Part shown: positions 31,173 to 40,961 of the stretch, in pieces | How positions within the stretch are numbered: the first letter of the stretch is position 1 | How the letters are laid out: each line of letters opens with the position of its first letter | Assembly: GCA_002786025.1 (NCBI GenBank) | Contig: NHNW01000054.1 | Coordinates: 186,001-250,000 of the forward strand | Direction: 5' to 3' | Source: Zasmidium citrigriseum | Lineage: Eukaryota > Ascomycota > Dothideomycetes > Mycosphaerellales > Mycosphaerellaceae | DNA: 64,000 bases | Position numbers and translations under genes: made by a program | Notes under the pieces: generated by a model | Seen by the model: only the letters and a program-made list of their open reading frames with translations | What the model was told of the DNA's origin: nothing | Databases searched by the model: none

Positions 31173-32068
31173 GTACCGGATGTGGATGTTGATGTAGAGA
31201 AGATGGAGGTTAAGAAGGCGGCGAGGTCAAGATATAGTGCGACATAATGAGAGTGAAGTGATGAGGTTAAGGGGCTGCGTGTCATATGTTAGCATGTGAG
31301 TGAAGTGAAGGCAGTGAAGCTTCACTGACAATTCCCAAGTTCGTACGCGGCCGGAACACAAGCTGGAAGGAGCTCAAGGCGGACTTCCCCCTATACATGA
31401 AGCATTCGGCTTGAGTGGATGGAGTCGCGGCGATCCTCAGGGGACGGCACAGCATTGAATGTTGAAGCAATCGATAGGAGCCAGCCGGCCTTGGAGATCT
31501 GTGACCGAATCACTTCGGACTGTATTTGGCGATTTTCTGTTGGAAAGACTAGGGCGATGCGAATGCTCGATCCTTTGCCAAAGAAGACAGGACTCCCATT
31601 CTCGATGACTCTCAAGTTCGTTGCGGAGGACTGAGGTGTGAAAAGCGCTTCAACGGCTTAAGAGTCGCAAGCCCGCTCGGAGAGATCTGACCCCCTTTCT
31701 GCGCCATCAGTTGTCGCTTCCTCTGATTCTGTTTGACTCAACGCATCCATCTCGCCTGCCATCATGTGCGTGTGGCCTTTTGCCGACGTCTGGCTCGAAG
31801 ATCCGCCATCCCCGCCGCCCAGAAGACGTGAAAGCAGACATCACCGACACCGTCAAGTGAAATCAAAGACCGTGAAAGAGCGGACCATCGTCCATCAAGA
31901 GCCTGTCGTAAGTTTGCTTTTATTCTTTCATCCCCGTCGACACCACCTCACCCTGACGTCGCTTCCTTCACTTCGACTGCACGGCTTCACATGCAAATTT
32001 GGACGAACTCGGTCATCTAAACCGACTCTGGCCGCCACCAACAACCCCGTGACTCATCCAACCCCTCC
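31173..32068. other. Divergent intergenic region with a possible alternative first exon
   Basis: About 0.9 kb. A short frame at 31764-31907 (MCVWPFADVWLEDPP...) ends in a perfect GTAAGT donor. The first downstream AG (32109-32110) would splice it in frame into the next gene at 32111, replacing that gene's first 14 residues. Apart from that I see only promoter-like pyrimidine tracts. Confidence 0.4.
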
Positions 32069-32845
32069 ATGTCGTATCGACCTGCAATGCCTGCCGACGA
32101 CGACTACGAGCACTGGCCCGACGGCGGCAATTGCTATACCCAACCAGCCGCGGCACCACCCAACAGCGACTTTCAGCTCGTCGCAGAAATGCCCAAATCC
32201 TCACCACCACCCCAACTTCCACCAAGCTTCATCCAGCAGCCCCAACCCATCTACTACGCCCACCCGCCGTCGGCCATGACTTACCCTCAGCCGCAGTACT
32301 ACTCGCACCCACCACAGTACTACCAGCCCGCCCACCCACAGCCAAGCTACTACACGTACGCGGCGCCCGCTCCAGTACCGACTCCGGCGCCAGCTCCAGC
32401 GCCAGCGCCCGCCATGTCGGCCCCGCCAGCAAACTACCACGTCTACCACCCAGCCGGCGCCGAGCCGAAGGCCGTTCCTGGTGCTCCTCAGGCCAATACT
32501 TGGCTTGGTCGCACCAAGGAGCAGGTCGAGGAGGACAACATGAAGATTGCCAAGAAGGAAGGCGCCTACGACAAGCGCAAGATGGCGCCGGTCGACGTCA
32601 AGGATGACCAGTACTTCTGGGTCGTCGAGCTCGATGGGAAGACCACTCTTCGGTGAGTCGAGATATATCAATCCTCGCCAAATCTGCAATACCGAGTCGT
32701 CTTCGGCCTGAATGAAATCTGATTCTGACCTGTGAATAGTGAGTACCGCTTCATTAAGGAAATCACGGGCGAGTGGAAGGAAGATCCTCGCTTCGAGGGC
32801 GCCTACTACTTCGTCCGCGAGGAAGAGAAGAAGGACAAGAAATAG
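32069..32845 (+). CDS. Hypothetical Pro/Tyr-rich protein with conserved C-terminal domain
   Basis: Exons are 32069-32652 and 32740-32845. The 87-nt intron (GTGAGT...AATAG) joins TTLR to EYRFIKE, giving 229 residues. The first 130 residues are low-complexity, rich in Pro, Tyr, Gln and Ala, with YYSHPPQYY-type repeats and a (PA)n run near 105-117. The C-terminal 85 residues look folded and highly charged: NTWLGRTKEQVEEDNMKIAK, DDQYFWVVELDGKTTLREY and WKEDPRFEGAYYFVREEEK. No signal peptide or membrane span is present. I do not recognise the family. A WW/SH3-binding or prion-like behaviour of the N-terminus is only a guess from composition. An alternative first exon is possible (31764-31907). Confidence 0.8.
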
Positions 32846-33412
32846 CACTCTTGCCACTACTACACTCGACACAGGATACTGTTGCGGAGGATTTGAGCTG
32901 CGATTGGAGATGAGAGGAAAGAGGCCACGTAGGCCACACAACTCAACAAGGAACGACTGCCATGATGATCAATGAGGAATGCATGGGAGATCACTGCTGC
33001 CTGGACAGCTGATCTCGAGCATATGATGAGGGGGTTTCTCGGATACCCTATTCAATGGAAAAGATGTTTCTTTCATGATGCTCTCGTGAGGTGATGTATG
33101 TGATCTGACTACGGCATTCTATTTCGATTGTCCTTCAGAGATCGATATCGGCCTCCGTATCGACCTTGACGTCACCTCAAGAACTCGAAGAACTTCACTT
33201 CAATGCCTTTCGACACAAGCCTGCGAAACACCTGCCTCTTCCTTGCGATTTTCATCCTCGCCTTCTTTCCCAACGCCTTCCAACTCCTCCTTGAATCGAT
33301 CACCTTCCCCTTCGAGCTCCTCGGCTACGACTTTCAACCACCAAAACAGCTCCTCCCGAACTGCAACTGCTGCCCACCAGCCGACTGTCAAACCACCACA
33401 CAACCGCCCACA
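32846..33412. other. Intergenic region with an in-frame hydrophobic leader before the next gene
   Basis: The first 350 bp hold nothing visible. From ATG 33203 the frame of the following gene is open for 70 codons and encodes a strongly hydrophobic segment (CLFLAIFILAFFPNAFQLLL). I treat this as probable leader rather than protein. Confidence 0.4.
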
Positions 33413-33847
33413 ATGAGCTGGTTCCAAAAACAATTCACTCTCCCCTCGCGCTCCCGTGGCTCCTACCTCATAACCGACCACATCGTCTCCGAACTCCCCG
33501 AACTCAAAAACTACAAAGTCGGCATCCTGCACCTCTTCGTCCAACACACTTCCTGCGCCCTCTCCCTCAACGAGAACTGGGACGAAGACGTCCGCGAGGA
33601 CATGTCCGACGCCCTGGATCGCATTGCGCCGGAGGACAGGAAGGGGACTTTGTACAAGCACTCTTGTGAGGGACCGGATGATATGCCCGCGCATATCAAG
33701 AGTGCGCTTGTGGGAGCGAGTGTGAGCGTGCCGATAAGTAATGGACGGTTGAATACGGGGACGTGGCAGGGGATTTGGTATTTGGAGTTTCGGGCTAGTA
33801 AGCATTCGAGGAAGGTTGTTGCTACGATTCAGGGGGAGAAGATGTGA
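33413..33847 (+). CDS. UPF0047 / YjbQ family protein
   Basis: A 144-residue single-domain protein of the YjbQ family, present in bacteria, archaea and fungi. YjbQ has been linked to thiamine-phosphate synthase side activity, but the physiological role is unsettled. Landmarks are LHLFVQHTSCALSLNENWDE and the HxxN-type region, DDMPAHIKSALVG and NTGTWQGIWYLEFR near the C-terminus, which is the family signature. The ATG at 33413 (acaATGAGC) gives the usual family length. An in-frame ATG at 33203 would add a hydrophobic 70-residue leader, making a 214-residue membrane-targeted form that would be unusual for the family. Confidence 0.9.
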   Translation: MSWFQKQFTLPSRSRGSYLITDHIVSELPELKNYKVGILHLFVQHTSCALSLNENWDEDVREDMSDALDRIAPEDRKGTLYKHSCEGPDDMPAHIKSALVGASVSVPISNGRLNTGTWQGIWYLEFRASKHSRKVVATIQGEKM

Positions 33848-34442
33848 CTTCGTGAGGTGGATGCGAAGAGTGGAAGGGAGAGTGGGAGGCTTTGATGATG
33901 GTGTGGCTTACTGAGATCATGATGTGATGAGTATGGAGAGCGAAGGTGTTGGTGGAGTTGAGGATGAGAGAGTGCAGAGGTCAGAATCAACTCCTTTGCC
34001 GATGAGAAGCAAGTCCTTAACGCAGGCGTTCCAGCTGTCGACATTCGTCGTCTCGACAAACTTCTTGGCTTCAACTTACCACCATGTAATGTCGCGCGCT
34101 TTGGACTGGTCTCCCTTTCGACAGGAGATGGACTGTCGTACATGGCCCTTCCGAATCATGGCAATCATGGCCATTGAGCCGAGAACAAGAAGTCTCGCTT
34201 TCAGCAACAGACTCGCGGACCTTGATGTTCACGATCATAGTTTCACCTACGTCTATCAATCCATAGCCTCAGCCATCTTGGCAGCGTTGATTGAAGAGTC
34301 GTACATTTCGACGCTCGAAATCTGCATGGCGCTGATTAAACAATACTTGGTCTGAATATCCAAAGCTAACAATACAGCGGCCAACAAGCTGGGTATAGAA
34401 CGAAGACAACAACAGCAGCCGAACCCCTCCTAAACAACCCCT
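33848..34442. other. Convergent intergenic region
   Basis: 595 bp between converging genes. A plus frame of 143 codons (33924-34355) and a minus frame of 104 codons (33829-34143) overlap. Neither has recognisable content. Confidence 0.4.
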
Positions 34443-36554
34443 CTACGCACCATTGATAATCACATCCGCCGCCTTCTCACTAATCATATAGATCGGCAGA
34501 GCAATGTAGTATCCAGGAATCTTCGGGAACACCGACGCATCAACAACCCTCAGTCCCTCAACACCTCTTACACGGAAGTTGGTATCCAGCACCGCCATCT
34601 CATCATCATCAGCACCAATCTTGCACGTGCAAGAAGCATGATGTCCCCACGCCTCATCCTTGATAAACTGCTTCAGATCATCGCCAGTAACATTGGTACC
34701 AGGCCACGTCTCAGTGAAAGCCCCATCGAGAGGAATCATCTTCTGGAACGCCTCGCGGGCGAAGAGCATGGCTTCATAGACGGCCTTGAGGTCTTTCTCG
34801 TCGCCATTATCGGCCGTGTTGCCAGTATCAAAGGAGTTGAAATCGATCTGGGGCATTTCCTGCGGGTTCGTGGAGCGGAGCTTGACGGTCCCGGCGTTGT
34901 TATGCGAGTGTGCTTTGAGGATAATCCAAGTCCAGTGGTGAGCATCTTTGAGCGCTTCGGCGAAACCTGGATAGTAACCCGGGAAACTTGCCGGTGCACC
35001 TGAGATGAAGAGGTCTGGGTCGTCGGATTCAGAGGCGGCGGAGGACTTCCTCGTCACAGCGACGGCGATACCGTTGGTTGCGTAGACACCGCGGGTTTCT
35101 TTGGTGGTGCCCTCTTGCCATTTCTCGAGACAGGGGTCGGGTTCTGTGTAGCCGAACGTGCAGTCCTTAGTGATGACGAACACGCCTGGGTTGCGGCCTA
35201 CGACGCCGGTCTCGTAGCGGTCCATCAAGTTTTCGCCGACGCCGGGGAGATTCTTGACGACGTCGATGCCGAAGCTTTCGAGTTCGGCTTGGGGTCCAAT
35301 GCCGCTGAGTTTGAGCAGTTGGGGGGTGTTGAACGTGCCGGCTGAGATGATGACTTCCTTTGCGGCGGCGACGTAGCCTGAGGTTCCGGTGGCGGCGGCG
35401 TAGCGAGGGTCGGCGGCGTAGAGGCTCTGGCCCTGGATGTACTCAACGCCTACGGCTCTAGGTGTCGAGCCACTGCGGTCGAATCGAATCTTTGTGACGA
35501 GGGTCTTGAGCTGGACGTCCAGGTGGTACTTGCGCGATCCATCGGCGTTGACGGCGTTCGCGGTGGCGAGGATGAAGTCTCTTGGGCTGCTCCTTGTCGA
35601 TGCGGAGTTGTTGACTGCGATGGGGACTTGGTAAATATCTTGAGTTTGGTCGCGGAGAGAGCTGGCGGAGTTGATGTCGTCCACAAGGATGTGAGCGAGA
35701 CCAGTGACGGTCGAGATCACACTGGTGAGCAGGCCCTACATCATGTCAGGTAGAGCAGAAGGCCGTGAGATATATTTGGCTTACCTTGCCCATTGCAGTA
35801 GCTGCAGACAGAATCAACGTTAGCAACTTCTGGTCCTCGATGACGAGGTTCAGGGAAGTCAAGCTCGTCTGCAGCCATCCATCGAATCCGTGGCCGGCAG
35901 TTCCTGGAAGCGCGTATTCGTTTCGCTCGAGCTTCTCGAAGTAGGTCCTCATGTTATCTGGCGCCCATGAATCGTCTCCGGTGATGGTTTGAAGGTTGGT
36001 CCAGTCGCTCTCGTGTGGGTAGACAGTAATCATTGCGTTGTGAGCGGCCTGTTGGAGAAGTGTTAGCAAGCGCATGAAGGAACTCTGTTTTGTGGGATAC
36101 ATACGCAACCTCCAAGAGTACCTGCTCGAGGGTACAAGATGCCCAACGGCTCGGCACCCTCTGGCGGGTTCTTTCCAGTATAAAGCTCGCCGTTGGTCTG
36201 GTTGTACACCATCTTGGAATCCCTTTCCTGTCGGGTGAGATTCGAGTAGTGGTTGACGAAGTAGTCCCATTTCTGTGGCGTGTATTCGACGGACTGCAGC
36301 TGCCTTGCAGGAACCATCTGATCGATAGCGTCGCCTTGGTCGTCTCCAGCGTCGATCAGAAGGACCTTGAAACCGGCAATGGCCAGACGGGATGCCAGAG
36401 GACCACCTCCAGGTCCAGATCCAACAACGACGTAGTCATACTCCGTCGAATTGACATCCCGGTGATGCTGTTGATGCAAGCGAGCGTGGTTCAACGAAGT
36501 TGAGGTAGCGACCGACAAGAGAGCCGTCCACGTGAGAACTCCTCTGAACAACAT
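34443..36554 (-). CDS. Secreted GMC oxidoreductase
   Basis: An FAD-dependent glucose-methanol-choline oxidoreductase of 668 residues. Exons are 36105-36554, 35785-36048 and 34443-35735, with introns of 56 and 49 nt. The signal peptide covers about 1-20. The ADP-binding loop is YVVVGSGPGGGPLASRLA (41-58). The substrate-side flavin motif reads RAGTLGGCAAHNAM across the first splice. GTFNTPQLLKLSGIGP is GMC signature 2. The C-terminus has the catalytic His block WGHHASCTCKIG and VVDASVFPKIPGYYIALPIY. Secreted members oxidise alcohols, sugars or aryl alcohols, and many reduce O2 to H2O2. The substrate is unknown. It lies next to a receptor gene and a secreted heme-thiolate peroxidase. I chose ATG 36554 over 36608 because it starts the signal peptide. 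Confidence 0.93.
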
Positions 36555-37150
36555 CTTGGCCGGATCCAGGTGAGTCAAACGTGGAATGCTTCTTGGAGAG
36601 CGTTCCACCTCAAGAAAAGACGAAGCTTCTTTTTGAAGGACATAACTCGGTCTCGGTCAGACTCCCTCCCGTGGATTGCTGCTAATTCCTAGAGGCCCCA
36701 TTCCTGCGCAAGGATTCCAACATCACCGCCTCGCGGGAGCGCAAGCGAAATGTGTAGTCGCGTTTGGATAACAGACTAGTCTCAGGTGAATCGTCGGGAT
36801 TGACAGGGGTTGGCATGGGGTCGTGGAGCCGTGGCCAGGATCCCATCTCTGCGTGAAAAGACCAGGGATGAGTAGTGTGGCGCTAGCAAGGCTGTCGTGT
36901 GAACGGGTCCAAGTCCGGACTTCAAGTCGCATAGCAAAGCCGGATAGATCCAGACCAAGAAGAATTTCGAATTTCTTGTTTGTGTGCACGGGCAGAGCGT
37001 ACGTCGATCGTAATACGCATAGATTGTTGGTAGTAGCTTGATGACGAATGCTTCGAGAAAGATAGCCGACTAATCATTACTGCGCACTGATGCTCTATCC
37101 CAAAAGTCCGGGGCCTGTCTTCCGATGATCCGTTATGCCCCAAATGTTCC
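36555..37150. promoter_or_regulatory. Upstream region of the GMC oxidoreductase
   Basis: 596 bp between two minus-strand genes. It should contain the GMC promoter and the receptor gene terminator. No coding content or repeats were noted. Confidence 0.4.
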
Positions 37151-38782
37151 TCAGGCCGGCGATACTGGCCGGATGTATGATGAATGACTTTCGTGAGTTT
37201 GGTGCGTGTGCGTTGTGCTCCCTCCTGCAGTTTGCGGTGCTGCACCTGGTCGAATCGTATTCCCGTCCATATCGACCAAAGGAATGAAGTTCTCCTCGTC
37301 ACTGCTTCTTGGCCGGACTTGGACTTGTGGTTCAAATTTACCAATGCCGCTGTTCACGGCAGTAGGTCCAGACAAGCCAGTGCTGTTGTGACCGCCGGTC
37401 ATCTTCGACTCCTCGTATGTCGAACCCATTAGTCTTGGTAGAAAGCGACGGATCAGGTTGCGTATCGAAGGCATGCAGGCGCAAACAACGGATGCATGAA
37501 GCTCAATCGTCGACCAGTAGCCCACTGGCGTGTAGTGCCCTGCCGTGATATCAGTAAGGTGAATGATCAGTCATGCTCATGGGAAAATACGTACAGGGTA
37601 TATTGGTGCTGTCTCCGAATTCAATCAGGACCTGCAATCTCAGGATACTGACAACCGTGACGAAAGATCCCACGCCGAACATGAGCATAACGAAGAACTT
37701 CTTCCGCTTGTTCAACTGCATTTTCCAGAGCATTGGCATGGGGAGACTCAGGACGATGATATCCAAAATGACATTGAAGACCGCGGACGTCCAACCTTGA
37801 GCGTTGATGTTGTTGCAACGACCGACCGTTTCTCCAGTCCAATGAGTCCAGGAGTAAGAGATCGGCCAGCATTGGAAGATGGAGACCAAAACGAATGCGA
37901 TAGCATAGCATACGTTAAGTCCGATCACGGCGAAGACGATATGACGGAATCGCTTCGAGTCGAATATTCGGAGGTAGGTTAGGCAGATGGAGATCTTGAC
38001 GGCCGGTAATGCGCAGAGGTACAAATCTTCGTCCACGTAATAGATCTGCAGAAAATCAGTCTTGTTCAAACTTCATTGCAATGAGCACTAATACCTTTGA
38101 GATACTTGTGATGTTCTCGAAGGGCAGTGTCCAAATGTCTTTGCCAAGTCCAAGGTTGGCCACTGTCAAGACATCAGCAAGGTTCGAAACTTGTGCAGGA
38201 TGTTTGCCTTACGGTCTACCGATAGAATGCTGACTGGTATCACAAGTGCCATTGCAAAGGTGATGACAGCATCATCCCACCAAAGCTGGCTTGTGAATGT
38301 CAAGCGGCTGCAGCCCTTGCACGACATCTTTGACGAAATGCGCAAGATGTACGCGATCACCGCAATCACACAGCCAATGACTCCGCTGTAAGACACAGCT
38401 TTTGTCCTGTCTCGCACGGGATGCTGGCATAGTGTCTCCGTCGTGTTCTTGGTTGTGAGTTGGTTCTTGACCCCACAGGACTCCGTCACACACAGCTCGA
38501 CCTGTGCGGTGATCGTAGAATTCGAGCAGCTGCATGCTATGTCCGTTGAAGAGCATGGGCTAGCTGCTATGGCTGACATTAAGCAATTGAGCTGTACGGC
38601 CGTGTGTCAGTCACCTATATGGCCTCGGTCTCGCTTCGTATGTCGTATATCGTACGTACTCCACATGTCGGCATCGATGCAAGTAATTGAAGTGCCGCCG
38701 CTTGTTGCTGTTCCTCAGTCGTATTGGCTGCTGCTGCCAAACCGGCTAGAAGGGTCAAAGAGACCCATTGAAACAGCTTCAT
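37151..38782 (-). CDS. Pth11-type G-protein-coupled receptor with N-terminal CFEM domain
   Basis: A predicted surface receptor of 469 residues. Exons are 38660-38782, 38213-38591, 38095-38162, 37595-38045 and 37151-37539. Exon 1 supplies the signal peptide (MKLFQWVSLTLLAGLAAAA) and the first CFEM cysteine (Cys40). The CFEM module has eight cysteines in the family spacing (40, 44, 54, 61, 63, 75, 80 and about 97) around CLMSAIAASPCSSTDIACSC. Seven hydrophobic segments follow. The conserved Pth11 features NLGLGKDIWTLPFENIT and VKISICLTYLRIF are present. The tail is cytosolic and Thr/His-rich. Pth11 in Magnaporthe senses surface cues for appressorium formation, but the ligand here is unknown. 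It is divergent from the peroxidase gene, with 637 bp between the starts. Confidence 0.92.
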
Positions 38783-39419
38783 ATTGTTTCATCGACCCGG
38801 ACAGCTGGAATGGAAGGTGGACAGAAGGACAGTAGAAGCAGTGGACATCAAGAAGAGGACATGCCCTTGGCTCACATGTGCCGAGCGAGTTATGACCGTG
38901 CTATCTGAGCAAACGGTAGGGCGGTCCCGTGGTGCGTTGAGTGACGATGCGGGCAAAGGCAGGCCGAACGAGGAAGAATTTCCAAGCCCAAGTCACGCAC
39001 CCCGGCAATCGCGTGTTGGCGAGTTCCAGTAGACAAATCGCTGGAAACGTATGCCCAAGACTCGCGCTTGCTGATCGTCCAAACTTCGGTATTTGCAATT
39101 CTTTTTCGCAACAGGGGTTTCGACTCCACGCGAGGCTGCCGGCGTCGGCTGAAAATATCCCCTGTCCTTGTCAATCCTGGTCCATCACCTGCTAAACCAA
39201 GATCGGTCTCCTTAAACAGCGGACTCGTTATTCGTAGACGATGATCATTGCAAATGGAAGCTTGTTTGAATAAGCACGGAAACCGCGGAGGGTGAGGTCG
39301 ACGGAATGTCGTCGTTGTTCCCAGCCCACAGGAAAGCGTCCCATGAGAGTCGGTCCGTTGGTCATCGTGTCTCAGTCTGTTGACTTCAGTCTACGTTACT
39401 GTCCAGCACTTCGTTCGAG
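38783..39419. promoter_or_regulatory. Divergent promoter between receptor and peroxidase
   Basis: 637 bp shared upstream of the CFEM receptor (minus) and the heme-thiolate peroxidase (plus). Short frames in both directions have no protein character. No repeat was seen. Confidence 0.45.
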
Positions 39420-40923
39420 ATGTTTTCACCGGGCTCTCTGCTGCTCGCCGTCGCCGCTTGGTGCAGTCTCGCGAGCCAAGTGAATGCATTCTCCAATCTC
39501 CACGACTTGAAGCACGCCCATCTTCACAGCAGAAGTGTGCCAGAGAAACGCCTTTTGGTCAATGGATTGCAAAGTCCTGTGGATGTCTCAGGTGAACATG
39601 CCTTCCAGCCGCCCAGCGAAGGAGACCAGCGCGGGCCTTGTCCAGGGTACGATACCAAGCAGCCGCCAGATCTGAGACATCTGCTAACGTCTTGTCTTCT
39701 CTCTTCCCAGGTTGAACGCTCTTGCGAACCACAACTACATCTCGCACGATGGGATTGTATCCCTTACTGAAGCTGCGACCGCCATCAACAAGGTGTATGG
39801 CATGGGCATCGAGATCGCAACGATTCTTTCGGTGATGGGCCTCGTGTGGACTGGAAACCCACTGTCTTTGAACCCGTCATTTTCGATCGCCGGCCCCGAT
39901 TCAAGAGTTGAAAACTTGCTGGACAACGTGCTTGGCCTTCTGGGTACTCCTCAGGGCATCTCTTTCTCGCACAATCTCATCGAGGCCGACAGCTCGCCCA
40001 CTCGCGATGACCTGTACATGACAGGCGATCCGGTGACGATGAACCTTGATAAGTTCGAAGATTTGTACGCGATGGCCGAGCCGAACGGTACATTCACAAT
40101 GGATGTGTTGGCAAGCTATGCTGCAAAGCGTTTCAACGACTGCGTCGCAACAAATCCGAACTTTTACTTCGGTCCTTTCACCGGTATGATAGCTCGCAAC
40201 GCTGGGTAAGCACGCCCATCTTCACGGCAGAAGTGTGCCAGAGAAGCGCCTCTTGGTCAATGGATTGGTTTGAGACATGAGCTGATCTTCTGCCCTTTAC
40301 TTTCAGGTATCTCTTCATTGGGCGCCTGTTTGCGAATCATTCGTCAGAGCATCCGGAGGGCATCCTGAGTAAGTGAACCTCTATCAAGGCCTGCAAGACG
40401 TGGCGAAGCTGATGTTTGTTAAGCCCACGATACTTTGAAGAGTTTCTTTGCGGTATCGGGTGAGCCCGGGAACTTTACATACCAGAAAGGCTGGGAGCGC
40501 ATCCCAGAAAATTGGTACAAAATTCCAGTCGATTGGACGGTGGTGCAGTTGAATCTCGACCTTGTGGATTGGGCAGCACAGTACCCTGAGCTGCTCAGCA
40601 TCGGTGGAAATACGGGCGAGGTGAACACATTCGCGGGCATCTCATTGGCGGATTCCATCACTGGCATTGGTAATGTAACCAACTTGCTTGAAGGGAACAA
40701 CTTGATCTGCTTTGCCCTGCAAGTGGTGAAGCTGGCCGCACCCTCGTACACGAATAATCTTTTCAAGACCCTGGCGAAGCCACTGGAGTTGATCCTCAAT
40801 ACTCTGGCAGGACCGTTGCTGGATCTGTCTTGCCCGTCTTGGGGTGCCCTTGAAAGAGGAGGAAAGCCGATCTGGGAGTATATGCAGGAGAACTTTCCAG
40901 GAGCAAATGAGACAGCCCTCTAG
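39420..40923 (+). CDS. Secreted heme-thiolate peroxidase (chloroperoxidase/peroxygenase family)
   Basis: A 427-residue secreted enzyme. Exons are 39420-39646, 39711-40205, 40307-40368 and 40424-40923. The signal peptide covers about 1-23, followed by a propeptide with a possible Kex2 site (VPEKRLL, 40-46). The heme ligand motif is RGPCPGLNALANHNYI, with proximal Cys74, completed across intron 1. The distal acid region is SHNLIEADSSPTRDD (161-175). Family members use H2O2 for halogenation or for inserting oxygen into C-H bonds. Whether this is a chloroperoxidase or an unspecific peroxygenase cannot be told. Intron 2 (40206-40306, 101 nt) contains a 58-nt near-copy of exon 1. The neighbouring GMC oxidoreductase could supply H2O2. 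Confidence 0.92.
39512..39569 (+). repeat. 58-nt direct repeat, exonic copy
   Basis: This stretch of peroxidase exon 1 (encoding the HAHLHSRSVPEKRLLVNGL propeptide) recurs at 40210-40267 inside intron 2 of the same gene with three transition differences. Confidence 0.95.
40210..40267 (+). repeat. 58-nt direct repeat, intronic copy
   Basis: Begins directly after the GTAA of the intron 2 donor. It matches 39512-39569 at 55 of 58 positions; the differences are A-G, A-G and T-C. Its presence explains why this intron is nearly twice as long as its neighbours. Confidence 0.95.
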
Positions 40924-40961
40924 TCCCAGGAGCCCTGTCGTAGGCAGACAGTAATGTTTAA

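Noticed and set aside
30462..31247. Plus-strand frame of 261 codons, Val/Gly-rich
   Set aside because: Mirror of the low-complexity coding sequence of the minus-strand coiled-coil gene.
32201..32941. Minus-strand frame of 246 codons with hydrophobic stretches
   Set aside because: Antisense to the spliced Pro/Tyr-rich gene; the hydrophobicity comes from complementing its Pro/Tyr/Gln codons.
33924..34355. Plus-strand frame of 143 codons
   Set aside because: No family, no splice evidence, and an overlapping minus frame of equal quality; left as intergenic.
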